A stretch of 5,669 bases of DNA, from assembly GCA_026169575.1 (NCBI GenBank), contig JAPFCT010000303.1, positions 1 to 5,669 of the forward strand, given 5' to 3'. Source of the stretch: Faecalimonas sp. GTDB taxonomy: Bacteria; Bacillota_A; Clostridia; Lachnospirales; Lachnospiraceae. Position 1 is the first letter of the stretch; each line of letters begins with the position of its first letter. Made by a program: the position numbers and the translations under genes. The notes below the pieces were generated by a model. That model did not search any database. It saw only the letters and a list, made by a program, of their open reading frames with translations, and had not been told where the DNA came from. Shown here piece after piece: positions 1 through 5,669 of the stretch.

Positions 1-100
1 CGATTGTATTATTAAAAGATGATTGGATATGTGCCTGTCCGCGTTCAACGTTTTTCTTGACACGTTTCTTTGTCACTTTTTTTGTAACTTTCTTAGCCAT
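1..100 (-). CDS. rpsK: 30S ribosomal protein S11, N-terminal 33 residues (partial)
   Basis: Ribosomal protein S11 sits on the platform of the 30S subunit, near the E-site/mRNA exit region, where it contacts 16S rRNA. The ATG at 98-100 opens a frame reading MAKKVTKKVTKKRVKKNVER, followed by GQAHIQSSFNNTI. This is the typical lysine-rich N-terminal tail and first strand (AHIQSSFNNTI) of bacterial S11. The gene runs off the window after 33 codons; the family is usually about 130 residues long. It lies 30 nt after rpsM, as in the alpha operon. Upstream is only a modest purine stretch (AGTAGG), weaker than the ribosome binding sites of its neighbours, so translational coupling to rpsM is possible. 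The identification is secure despite truncation by the window edge. Confidence 0.96.
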   Translation of the reverse strand, partial: MAKKVTKKVTKKRVKKNVERGQAHIQSSFNNTI

Positions 101-130
101 TTAAACTAACCTACTTTCTACGAATTCTTA

Positions 131-499
131 TTATTTCTTCTTATTTGCTACTGTTCTCTTAGGACCTTTTCTTGTTCTGGCATTTGTCTTTGTCTTCTGA
201 CCACGTACCGGAAGTCCTCTTCTGTGACGGATTCCTCTATAGCATCCGATTTCTTGTAATCTCTTGATGTTAAGAGCGATCTCTCTTCTGAGATCACCTT
301 CTACTAACTGAGTCTCATCGATTACAGCACTGATTTTCTTTACTTCTTCGTCAGTTAAGTCTCTGACACGAGTGTCAGGATTTACTCCTGCCTCTTTTAA
401 GATACGATTAGAGCTTACTCTACCGATTCCGTAGATGTAAGTTAATCCGATTTCTACACGTTTGTCTCTTGGTAAGTCTACACCAGCAATACGAGCCAT
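131..499 (-). CDS. rpsM: 30S ribosomal protein S13
   Basis: S13 is in the head of the 30S subunit, forms intersubunit bridges with the 50S subunit, and its C-terminal tail reaches the P-site tRNA. The product is 122 residues, the usual length. It begins [10 protein letters not shown], has the helix-turn GIGR at 24-27 and the basic [20 protein letters not shown] segment at 91-110, and ends in a lysine-rich tail. An in-frame ATG five codons upstream (514) would add MEENH. I reject it because that ATG overlaps the ribosome binding site GGAGGA (512-507), which sits 7 nt before the ATG at 499, and because [10 protein letters not shown] is the conserved N-terminus. The gene ends in tandem TAA codons (133-131, 130-128). 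It is preceded by an unusually long 313-nt non-coding spacer and followed by rpsK. Confidence 0.99.
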   Translation of the reverse strand: MARIAGVDLPRDKRVEIGLTYIYGIGRVSSNRILKEAGVNPDTRVRDLTDEEVKKISAVIDETQLVEGDLRREIALNIKRLQEIGCYRGIRHRRGLPVRGQKTKTNARTRKGPKRTVANKKK

Positions 500-506
500 G
501 TGATTT

Positions 507-512
507 TCCTCC
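507..512 (-). promoter_or_regulatory. Ribosome binding site that fixes the rpsM start
   Basis: GGAGGA on the minus strand is 7 nt before the ATG at 499 and overlaps the alternative in-frame ATG at 514-512. This supports the downstream start. Confidence 0.85.
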
Positions 513-537
513 ATTTTGAATCTGGTCAGTAAGAAGT

Positions 538-579
538 ATGCATAGCCCCTGCTTTGCAGGTCTGAAATGTAGTATACAT
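538..579 (-). repeat. Nested hairpin just upstream of the rpsM ribosome binding site
   Basis: In minus-strand RNA, CCUGC (560-556) and GCAGG (552-548) form a 5-bp stem with an AAA loop. An outer stem can form between AUGUAU (579-574) and AUGCAU (543-538), including one U-G pair. AUGUA (579-575) can instead pair with UACAU (571-567) as a small hairpin, so the two outer foldings exclude each other. Function unknown; no folding energy was computed. Confidence 0.45.
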
Positions 580-613
580 CCTCTTCTGCCGTAGTTTATA
601 TTGTCTCAAATTG

Positions 614-648
614 GGACGCGCGGATCTGAAATCCTGCTGATAGCGTCC
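614..648 (-). repeat. Stem-loop in the rpsM leader
   Basis: In minus-strand RNA, GGACGC (648-643) pairs perfectly with GCGUCC (619-614). Inside this, GGAU (634-631) pairs with AUCC (625-622) around a UUCAG loop. The two stems are separated by an asymmetric internal loop. The GC-rich outer stem makes it one of the more convincing structural elements in this spacer. It would lie within a transcript starting at the promoter candidate near 680. Confidence 0.5.
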
Positions 649-671
649 AGCCGCAGTTTCCCGCGACCTTT

Positions 672-685
672 CTGGCCGGAGCCAG
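672..685 (-). repeat. Short hairpin with a UCCG (UNCG-type) tetraloop
   Basis: CUGGC (685-681) and GCCAG (676-672) form a perfect 5-bp stem closing a UCCG tetraloop with a C-G closing pair, a class known for high stability. It overlaps the predicted start (about 680) of a transcript from the TATAAT at 692-687, so it would form intact only in read-through RNA from upstream. Confidence 0.5.
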
Positions 686-686
686 T

Positions 687-716
687 ATTATAAGCAATAT
701 ACAATCGGTATGTTCT
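687..716 (-). promoter_or_regulatory. Candidate sigma-A promoter for rpsM-rpsK
   Basis: The minus strand carries a perfect -10 hexamer TATAAT (692-687). The best -35 at 18-nt spacing is AGAACA (716-711), matching only 3 of 6 consensus positions, so the promoter is weak or needs an activator. The predicted start is near 680. It would drive rpsM and rpsK apart from rpmJ. Because A/T-rich TATAAT strings arise by chance, confidence is modest. Confidence 0.4.
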
Positions 717-724
717 TGTATATT
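696..724 (-). repeat. Perfect 9-bp inverted repeat over the promoter candidate
   Basis: AATATACAA (724-716 on the minus strand) and TTGTATATT (704-696) are exact reverse complements separated by 11 nt. The dyad covers the -35/spacer region just upstream of the TATAAT at 692-687. It could be an operator for a dimeric regulator, or an A/U-rich RNA hairpin in read-through transcripts. The repeat itself is certain; the function is unknown. Confidence 0.5.
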
Positions 725-728
725 TTAA

Positions 729-758
729 TAACACCACACACCCTGGTGTGTCATGTTA
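729..758 (-). repeat. Long imperfect hairpin downstream of rpmJ
   Basis: In minus-strand RNA, UAACA (758-754) pairs with UGUUA (733-729). Further in, ACACAC (751-746) pairs with GUGUGU (741-736) around a CAGG loop. A 2x2 internal loop (UG against GG) lies between the stems. No U-tract follows (the next bases are UUAAAAUA), so a standard intrinsic terminator is not well supported. It may be an attenuation, processing or protein-binding structure. Confidence 0.45.
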
Positions 759-775
759 CAGCCGCCTAAATAAAT

Positions 776-796
776 ATTTGTGCTTCTCGCACAAAT
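776..796 (-). repeat. Hairpin 16 nt after the rpmJ stop codon
   Basis: AUUUGUGC (796-789) and GCACAAAU (783-776) form a perfect 8-bp stem with a GAGAA loop, followed by AUUUAUUU. The trailing U's are interrupted and the stem is only moderately GC-rich. It is at most a weak or partial terminator, and could instead protect or mark the 3' end of rpmJ message. Confidence 0.45.
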
Positions 797-812
797 TCGA
801 CAACGACGCTTA

Positions 813-926
813 TTATCCTTGTCTTTGTTTGTGTTTCGGATTTTCACAGATTACTCTGATGCTTCCTTTTCTTTTAATGATTTTGCATTTTTCGCAAATT
901 GGTTTAACTGATGATCTAACCTTCAC
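813..926 (-). CDS. rpmJ: 50S ribosomal protein L36, zinc-binding form
   Basis: L36 is the smallest large-subunit protein and binds 23S rRNA near the peptidyl transferase/L7-L12 base region. The frame encodes 37 residues, the exact family length for the common form, starting [15 protein letters not shown] and ending NPKHKQRQG before TAA. Cys11, Cys14, Cys27 and His32 form the CCCH zinc ribbon of the C+ paralogue. The start is GTG (926-924), preceded by AAGGAGGA (940-933) with a 6-nt gap, so the non-ATG start is well supported. It lies 117 nt downstream of infA behind a strong promoter (1036-1007), and 313 nt upstream of rpsM. Both flanks are unusually wide for this cluster, making it look like its own short transcription unit with read-through. 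Identification is certain from the sequence. Confidence 0.97.
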   Translation of the reverse strand: MKVRSSVKPICEKCKIIKRKGSIRVICENPKHKQRQG

Positions 927-1006
927 GTCAAATCCTCCTTTCATCCACTGCTCTGCCTATATTTACCCACTATTCTGCAAAATAATCACAAAACAGTTCG
1001 CCTAAT

Positions 1007-1036
1007 ATTATAGCATCACAATTTTCATAAAGTCAA
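1007..1036 (-). promoter_or_regulatory. Strong sigma-A promoter upstream of rpmJ
   Basis: On the minus strand, -35 TTGACT (1036-1031, 5 of 6 consensus) is followed after 18 nt by a perfect -10 TATAAT (1012-1007). The TGC immediately before it gives the extended -10 TGnTATAAT. The expected start is near 1000, leaving a 5' untranslated leader of roughly 70 nt before the rpmJ GTG at 926. It lies entirely in the infA-rpmJ gap, just after the infA stop. This is the best promoter in the window and would drive rpmJ and, by read-through, rpsM-rpsK and beyond. Confidence 0.8.
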
Positions 1037-1043
1037 TAGTTTT

Positions 1044-1262
1044 TTACTTATCTCTCCAAATAATTCTACCTTTTGACAAATCATACGGAGATAATTCTAA
1101 GGTTACCTTATCTCCCGGCAGAATCTTGATAAAATTCATACGCAGCTTTCCGCTGATGTGAGCAAGTACCTGATGTCCATTCTCTAATTCTACCTGAAAC
1201 ATCGCATTTGGTAATTTCTCTACTACTGTTCCTTCAATTTCAATTACGTCAGCTTTTGACAT
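1044..1262 (-). CDS. infA: Translation initiation factor IF-1
   Basis: IF1 is a cytoplasmic OB-fold protein that binds the 30S A site during initiation and works with IF2 and IF3. The 72-residue product is exactly the usual bacterial length. It shows the conserved blocks [20 protein letters not shown] (10-29), [20 protein letters not shown] (34-53) and [14 protein letters not shown] (57-70). The ribosome binding site AGGAGGGTG overlaps the TAG stop of the preceding KOW gene (TAGGAGG), giving a 12-nt gap and probable coupling. It ends with TAA just before the strong rpmJ promoter, so it is the last gene of the upstream tight run secY/adk/map/KOW/infA. Nothing unusual is seen in the protein. 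Confidence 0.99.
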   Translation of the reverse strand: MSKADVIEIEGTVVEKLPNAMFQVELENGHQVLAHISGKLRMNFIKILPGDKVTLELSPYDLSKGRIIWRDK

Positions 1263-1274
1263 TTTTACACCCTC

Positions 1275-1529
1275 CTAGTGATTCACATTCTTTTCCTTAT
1301 ATAATTTCAGTATCCGTTTCACTGCCACATCATCTGCCGCCCCGATGTCATACTGTTCTGCAATAATCTGCACATGCTTCTTTTTCTTCTTTTTTGGTCT
1401 GTCGCATGTGCGGCTCTTCCCATTTGCGAGATAGACATATCCCTCGTCCACACCGCAGATCAGATAGATTTCTCCTTTATCGTGGCCGGCTTTTGATCTT
1501 GCAAGCATTCCTGTTTCCAATTCCTTCAT
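1275..1529 (-). CDS. KOW-domain RNA-binding protein, L14e-like, function unknown
   Basis: This 84-residue protein belongs to a small KOW-domain family that many Clostridia encode between map and infA. The N-terminal half has a KOW/SH3-like pattern: GMLARSKAGHDKGEIYLICG (7-26), then YVYLANGKSR (31-40), resembling the start of archaeal/eukaryotic ribosomal protein L14e. A run of six lysines follows at 46-51 (DRPKKKKKKHV), then an acidic/hydrophobic C-terminal part with a final helix rich in Lys. No signal peptide or membrane segment is visible. KOW domains usually bind RNA or ribosomal proteins, so a ribosome-associated role is likely, but no specific function is known to me. The start at 1529 is backed by AAGAGGA overlapping the TAA of map (11-nt gap), and its own TAG overlaps the infA ribosome binding site. 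Confidence 0.88.
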   Translation of the reverse strand: MKELETGMLARSKAGHDKGEIYLICGVDEGYVYLANGKSRTCDRPKKKKKKHVQIIAEQYDIGAADDVAVKRILKLYKEKNVNH

Positions 1530-1540
1530 ATTCTGTCCTC

Positions 1541-2296
1541 TTACTTCAATAAGGTTAAAAGTACTGGTTCGTCTTTTGTGATCAACACCGTATTTTCGTA
1601 ATGTGCAGATAAGGAACCATCTCTTGTCACGACTGTCCAGTCATCGTCCAGCCAGTCCACCTCATGCGTGCCGATGTTGATCATCGGTTCGATCGCCAGC
1701 GTCATTCCAGCGCGCAGTTTTGGTCCCCTTCTACCTTGTGCAAAATTCGGTATTTCAGGTGATTCATGCAGGTGAGTTCCGATTCCGTGTCCGCACAGAT
1801 CTCTTACGACTCCGTATCCTCTCTCCTCTGCATATCTGCCGATCGCTGCTGAAATTTCAAATAAATGCATTCCCTCACGGGCAAATTTTATCCCTTCAAA
1901 AAAAGACTCTCTCGTCACTCTGATCAGCTCGGAAGCTTCTTTTTTCACTTCCCCGACTGCATGTGTCCGTGCAGCGTCAGAATGATAGCCTTTGTAGATC
2001 ACCCCTGCATCCAGACTGACGATGTCTCCCTCTCTGATGATCCGCTTCTTCGATGGGATCCCGTGTACCACCTCATCGTTGACTGACACGCAGATAGACG
2101 CCGGATAACCGTTATAATCAAGAAAGGACGGAATACATCCATAACTTCTGATCACCTCTTCACCGATCCTGTCGATGTCAAGTGTCGTCATCCCCGGGCG
2201 CAGCGCTTTTTCAAGCTCTTCGTGCACGATCGCCAGGATCCTGCCCGCCTCTGTCATCAGTTCAATCTCTCTTGCCGATTTAATTGTAATTGGCAT
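1541..2296 (-). CDS. map: Methionine aminopeptidase, type I
   Basis: MetAP removes the initiator methionine from nascent proteins whose second residue is small, after deformylation, using a two-metal centre. The product has 251 residues, close to the usual 250-260 of type Ia enzymes, and lacks an N-terminal zinc-finger extension. All five metal ligands of the pita-bread fold are in place: Asp96 (SLDAG), Asp107 (HSDAAR), His170 (CGHGIG), Glu203 (AIEPM) and Glu234 (HYENT). The substrate-binding histidines His78 (VVHG) and His177 (THLHE) are also present. It should be active. The start at 2296 is 4 nt after the adk stop; AGGAG (2310-2306) lies inside the end of adk with a 9-nt gap, implying translational coupling. 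The adk-map pair next to secY is a standard Firmicute arrangement. Confidence 0.98.
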   Translation of the reverse strand: MPITIKSAREIELMTEAGRILAIVHEELEKALRPGMTTLDIDRIGEEVIRSYGCIPSFLDYNGYPASICVSVNDEVVHGIPSKKRIIREGDIVSLDAGVIYKGYHSDAARTHAVGEVKKEASELIRVTRESFFEGIKFAREGMHLFEISAAIGRYAEERGYGVVRDLCGHGIGTHLHESPEIPNFAQGRRGPKLRAGMTLAIEPMINIGTHEVDWLDDDWTVVTRDGSLSAHYENTVLITKDEPVLLTLLK

Positions 2297-2300
2297 ATGC

Positions 2301-3035
<735 letters not shown>

Positions 3036-4352
3036 TTACTTATTTAAAAAACCTTTATAATTTCGTACAAGCAGCTGAGATTCAATCTGTTTGATCGTCT
3101 CCAGTACAACACCTACGATAATGATCAGAGATGTTCCGCCGAAGGAAACATTTGCCCCAAGCCAGCCATTGAATACGAAAGGAATTACCTGTACAATGAT
3201 CAGTCCCACTGCTCCGATAAAGATGATGTAATTCAGGATCTTTGTCAGATAGTCTGCTGTCGGTTTTCCTGGACGGATACCCGGAATGAACCCACCGCTC
3301 TTTTTCATATTGTTTGCAATCTCTAACGGATTAAATGTAATAGATGTATAGAAATATGCAAAGAAAACAGTCAGGACAATATATAAGATCAGTCCCCAGG
3401 AATATTTTAATTGCTCTGGATTACACCAGTTATTGGAACTTAATCCTTTCAGAATCTCACTTCCGATTCCCTTTCCGTTTCCCTTTCCTAAGAAAGAAGC
3501 GATCACGACCGGGAATTGCATCAGAGAAGATGCAAAAATAACAGGAACAACACCTGCTGTATTTACTTTCAATGGGATAAATGAAGACTGTCCTCCTACA
3601 CTTCTTCTTCCCTGGATTCTCTGGGAATACTGAACAGCGATCTTTCTCTGTCCATCTTGAAGAATAATAACAAAGACAACTACTACAAGTATAATTGCAA
3701 GTATAATAACAGCTGCGAGTCCTGCGGAAGCAAGGCTCTTGCCTTTCATGAACTGATTATACAGTGTCACAAAGTCATCTGGTACTCTTGAAATGATATT
3801 GATCAGAAGTACGATCGAAATACCATTTCCCACACCCTTCTCATTAATCCGCTCACCGATCCACATAAGGAATGCAGAACCGGCTGTGAGTGTCACTACT
3901 ACTACTGCAGCATTTACAAAATTAAAATCAACAAGAAGTCCCTGACGTCCAAATCCAACAGCCATTGCTGTAGATTCAATCAGTGCAAGAGCCACTGTCA
4001 CATAACGAGTAATCGCTGCAATCTTCTTTCTTCCATCTTCTCCATCTTTCTGCATTTCCTCCAATTTTGGAATTGCAATTGTGAGAAGCTGCATAATGAT
4101 AGAAGATGTAATGTATGGAGTGATGCTCAGCGCGAATACTGACATCTGTGTGAAAGAACCGCCAGTGAAAGCGTTAAAAAAGTTAAACGCTTCCCCTGTC
4201 TGACTTTCAAAAAAATTCTGAATATAAGTTGGATCAACACCCGGTGTCGGCAATTGTGAACCTATTCGAATCACAACAAGCATCATAAATGTATAGAAAA
4301 TCTTTTTTCTAATATCTGCCACTTGAAATGCTTTCCGAAATGTTTTTAGCAT
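3036..4352 (-). CDS. secY: Preprotein translocase subunit SecY
   Basis: SecY forms the protein-conducting channel of the cytoplasmic membrane with SecE and SecG and accepts substrates from SecA or the ribosome. The product has 438 residues, normal for the family. Ten hydrophobic segments can be placed at about 18-33, 72-95, 117-138, 145-165, 175-190, 210-232, 266-290, 318-340, 372-392 and 405-425. Family signatures seen: the plug/TM2 region ending SITPYITSSIIMQLL (76-90), GERINEKGVGNGISI (166-180) before TM5, and the cytosolic loop GFIPGIRPGKPTADYL (354-369) with Arg360, equivalent to the conserved arginine needed for SecA-driven export. The start codon overlaps the rplO stop by one base (TAATG), and AGAGGTGAT lies inside the end of rplO, so translation is probably coupled. 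No truncation or missing segment is seen. Confidence 0.99.
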   Translation of the reverse strand: MLKTFRKAFQVADIRKKIFYTFMMLVVIRIGSQLPTPGVDPTYIQNFFESQTGEAFNFFNAFTGGSFTQMSVFALSITPYITSSIIMQLLTIAIPKLEEMQKDGEDGRKKIAAITRYVTVALALIESTAMAVGFGRQGLLVDFNFVNAAVVVVTLTAGSAFLMWIGERINEKGVGNGISIVLLINIISRVPDDFVTLYNQFMKGKSLASAGLAAVIILAIILVVVVFVIILQDGQRKIAVQYSQRIQGRRSVGGQSSFIPLKVNTAGVVPVIFASSLMQFPVVIASFLGKGNGKGIGSEILKGLSSNNWCNPEQLKYSWGLILYIVLTVFFAYFYTSITFNPLEIANNMKKSGGFIPGIRPGKPTADYLTKILNYIIFIGAVGLIIVQVIPFVFNGWLGANVSFGGTSLIIIVGVVLETIKQIESQLLVRNYKGFLNK

Positions 4353-4792
4353 TAGATCACCTCTGCTTTTCCACCGAGAGCCTCAATTTTAGCTGCAGCG
4401 CTTGCGCTGAAAGCGTTTGCCTGAACAGTAAGTTTCTTTGTAAGTTCACCGTTTCCAAGAATCTTAACACCATCTCTAGGATTCTTAACGATTCCTGCTT
4501 CGATTAATGTCTCAACTGAAACAACTGAATCATTTTCAAATACTTCTAATGCGCTCAGATTAATACCAACGATTTCTTTAGAGTTTCTGCATGTGAAACC
4601 TCTCTTTGGTATTCTTCTGTATAATGGCATCTGTCCACCTTCAAAACCTGGTCTTGTAGCGCCTGAACGTGCTTTCTGACCTTTATGTCCTTTACCAGCA
4701 GTTTTGCCATTTCCTGACCCATGTCCGCGGCCTCTTCTGAAATTATCACTATGTTTTGACCCATCAGCAGGTCTTAAGCTTGATAAGTTCAT
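4352..4792 (-). CDS. rplO: 50S ribosomal protein L15
   Basis: L15 is a late-assembly protein of the 50S subunit that threads an extended tail into 23S rRNA. The 146-residue product has the usual length. It starts [13 protein letters not shown], has a flexible Gly/Lys/Arg-rich tail ([20 protein letters not shown], 21-40), the conserved block [20 protein letters not shown] (47-66), and a globular C-terminal domain containing [13 protein letters not shown] (111-123). AAGGAGGTG stands 5 nt before the ATG, a near-perfect ribosome binding site. The gene is 22 nt after rpmD and shares one base with secY, the standard spc-operon order. Confidence 0.99.
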   Translation of the reverse strand: MNLSSLRPADGSKHSDNFRRGRGHGSGNGKTAGKGHKGQKARSGATRPGFEGGQMPLYRRIPKRGFTCRNSKEIVGINLSALEVFENDSVVSVETLIEAGIVKNPRDGVKILGNGELTKKLTVQANAFSASAAAKIEALGGKAEVI

Positions 4793-4814
4793 CGTGACAC
4801 CTCCTTGTCTATAA

Positions 4815-4994
4815 TTATGCTTCTTCTACTTTCACTAAATGTCTAACTTGCTGAACCATTCCTCTTGTTGCAGCGTTGTCCGGTAATTCAACTGTTTTGT
4901 TCAGTTTCTTTAAACCTAAAGCTTCCACTGTCTTTTTGTGTTTTGGAACAGCACCGATTGTAGATTTTACTAATGTAACTTTTAAATTTGCCAT
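4815..4994 (-). CDS. rpmD: 50S ribosomal protein L30
   Basis: L30 is a small 50S protein with a ferredoxin-like fold. The 59-residue product matches the usual bacterial length of about 59-60. It starts [14 protein letters not shown], has [20 protein letters not shown] (17-36), and the helix [11 protein letters not shown] (44-54). An upstream in-frame TTG (5000) is rejected: the ribosome binding site AAGGAGGAG (5010-5002) is 7 nt from the ATG at 4994 but only 1 nt from that TTG. The binding site overlaps the TAA of rpsE (TAAGGAGG), so the two genes are likely coupled. Neighbours are rpsE and rplO, as in E. coli and Bacillus spc operons. Confidence 0.98.
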   Translation of the reverse strand: MANLKVTLVKSTIGAVPKHKKTVEALGLKKLNKTVELPDNAATRGMVQQVRHLVKVEEA

Positions 4995-5001
4995 GTTCAA
5001 T

Positions 5002-5010
5002 CTCCTCCTT
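5002..5010 (-). promoter_or_regulatory. Ribosome binding site that fixes the rpmD start
   Basis: AAGGAGGAG overlaps the rpsE stop codon and is 7 nt before the ATG at 4994. A competing in-frame TTG at 5000 is too close to be used. Confidence 0.85.
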
Positions 5011-5518
5011 AGCCTAAAATCTCTTCAACAGATTTTCCGCGAAGTTTAGCTACTTCTTCTGGAGTTTTAATCTGACTTAATCCCTCGATCGTAGCAAGTA
5101 CTACGTTCTGTTTGTTGTTAGATCCTAAAGATTTTGTACGGATATTTTTGATACCTGCAAGCTCGATAACCGCACGTGCCGGACCTCCGGCGATAACTCC
5201 AGTACCGTCTGGAGCTTTTTTAAGTAATACAGAAGCACTTCCGAATTTACCAATTAAATCGTGTGTAATACTTCCATTCTCATCTAATGAAACAGAAATA
5301 AGTTTTTTTGCTGCATCTTCTTTTCCTTTGCGGATTGCTTCCGGAATTTCAGCAGCTTTTCCTAAACCAGCACCAACATGGCCATTTCCATCACCAACAA
5401 CTACTAAAGCTGTGAATCTGAAGTTACGACCACCTTTAACAACTTTTGTTACTCGTTTGATTGATACCACTTTTTCTGTTAGTTCTAATTGACTAGCATC
5501 AATGCGATTTTGTTTCAT
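5009..5518 (-). CDS. rpsE: 30S ribosomal protein S5
   Basis: S5 lies at the back of the 30S subunit near the mRNA entry channel and affects decoding accuracy. The 169-residue product has the normal length. The N-terminal double-stranded-RNA-binding-like domain spans about 13-76 and includes the loop VVKGGR (26-31), the place where spectinomycin-resistance changes occur in other bacteria, followed by [20 protein letters not shown] (33-52). The C-terminal domain includes [19 protein letters not shown] (105-123), KSLGSNN (129-135) and ends with [12 protein letters not shown]. The start at 5518 is preceded by AGGAGGAGGAAC, with a 13-nt gap from rplR. No odd residues are evident. Confidence 0.99.
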   Translation of the reverse strand: MKQNRIDASQLELTEKVVSIKRVTKVVKGGRNFRFTALVVVGDGNGHVGAGLGKAAEIPEAIRKGKEDAAKKLISVSLDENGSITHDLIGKFGSASVLLKKAPDGTGVIAGGPARAVIELAGIKNIRTKSLGSNNKQNVVLATIEGLSQIKTPEEVAKLRGKSVEEILG

Positions 5519-5531
5519 TGTGTTCCTCCTC

Positions 5532-5669
5532 CTAGAATTCTAATCCAGCTTCTCTAGCTGCATCAGCTAATGCTTTGATTTTTCCCTGGTATATAAATCC
5601 GCCTCTGTCAAAGACAACAGTGTTAATACCTTTTTCGATTGCTCTCTTTGCAATCACTGTTCCTAAATA
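5532..5669 (-). CDS. rplR: 50S ribosomal protein L18, C-terminal 45 residues (partial)
   Basis: L18 binds 5S rRNA and helps place it on the 50S subunit. Only the last 45 codons before the TAG at 5534-5532 are in the window; the family is about 120 residues long. The visible part begins [15 protein letters not shown] and continues with the family-typical [20 protein letters not shown] and AREAGLEF ending. The frame is open to the window edge. It is followed by rpsE after 13 nt, as in other spc operons. Confidence 0.97.
   Translation of the reverse strand, partial: YLGTVIAKRAIEKGINTVVFDRGGFIYQGKIKALADAAREAGLEF

Larger units (their letters stand above)
500..812 (-). other. rpmJ-rpsM intergenic region: long structured leader candidate
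   Basis: This 313-nt stretch separates rpmJ from rpsM and contains no credible gene on either strand. Read as minus-strand RNA, it has a series of inverted repeats at 776-796, 729-758, 696-724, 672-685, 614-648 and 538-579. A TATAAT hexamer lies at 692-687, and the strong rpsM ribosome binding site is at the end. In E. coli, S4 represses the alpha operon by binding a structured leader ahead of rpsM. In many Clostridia rpsD (S4) lies just downstream of rpsK, so autoregulation by S4 or another product is plausible. That role is inference; only the length and the repeats are visible here. Confidence 0.55.

Noticed and set aside
526..579. A 17-codon open frame (ATG 579 to TGA 526, [17 protein letters not shown]) in the rpsM leader, possible leader peptide
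   Set aside because: The purine stretch AGAAGAGG directly abuts the ATG with no spacing, the frame has no recognisable content, and it overlaps the predicted hairpin. Ribosome profiling could revive it.
640..690. Resemblance of the leader around CUCCGGCCAG...CGCGG to the 16S rRNA helix 18 region, which would suit S4 mimicry
   Set aside because: The match needs several gaps, is judged from memory of the E. coli 16S sequence, and part lies upstream of the predicted transcript start. A covariance comparison would be needed to take it seriously.
725..754. A nine-codon frame (MTHQGVWCY) in the spacer after rpmJ
   Set aside because: It has no ribosome binding site, its start lies inside the hairpin at 729-758, and it is short enough to be chance.
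748..1005. Plus-strand 85-residue open frame covering rpmJ
   Set aside because: It is the antisense shadow of rpmJ and its flanks; it has no convincing ribosome binding site, and the minus-strand L36 match is unambiguous.
1380..1396. A-rich lysine-run codons in the KOW gene as a possible programmed frameshift site
   Set aside because: The run is broken by G's (AAG codons), there is no canonical X XXY YYZ heptamer with a downstream structure that I can see, and the frame continues normally to the expected stop.
5112..5492. Plus-strand 126-residue open frame opposite rpsE
   Set aside because: It is the reverse-strand shadow of S5, with no ribosome binding site and no recognisable domain.

Overview
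The window is a ribosomal-protein and translation gene cluster from a low- to mid-GC Firmicute. The best guess is a member of the Lachnospiraceae (Clostridia). All genes lie on the minus strand, so transcription runs from high to low coordinates. The assignment rests on three things: the gene order (spc operon followed directly by adk, map, a small KOW-domain gene, infA, rpmJ, rpsM, rpsK), strong AGGAGG-type ribosome binding sites at most genes, and zinc-binding versions of both adenylate kinase and L36. It comes from family knowledge, not a database search.

Layout in transcription order. 5669-5532: the last 45 codons of rplR (L18). 5518-4352: rpsE (S5), rpmD (L30) and rplO (L15), tightly packed. 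4352-3036: secY, overlapping rplO by one base. A 90-nt gap then holds a stable predicted hairpin. 2945-1044: adk, map, the KOW protein and infA, with gaps of only 4 to 12 nt and several ribosome binding sites overlapping the preceding stop codon. After infA comes a 117-nt gap with an excellent sigma-A type promoter (TTGACT, 18 nt, extended -10 TGCTATAAT). 926-813: rpmJ (L36), only 37 codons, with a GTG start. Next is a 313-nt non-coding stretch with several inverted repeats and a second, weaker promoter candidate. 499-131 is rpsM (S13) and 100-1 is the first 33 codons of rpsK (S11).

The genes share one job: making and running the translation and export machinery. They supply 30S proteins (S5, S13, S11), 50S proteins (L18, L30, L15, L36), initiation factor IF1, the SecY channel, methionine aminopeptidase for nascent chains and adenylate kinase for adenylate balance. 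The small KOW protein is probably an RNA- or ribosome-associated factor of unknown role.

I see no mobile element, CRISPR array, tRNA, rRNA or obviously foreign gene. The coding content is ordinary. The part worth a second look is non-coding: the internal promoter ahead of rpmJ and the long structured rpmJ-rpsM spacer, which could control the S13/S11 (and probably downstream S4/RpoA) part of the cluster separately.
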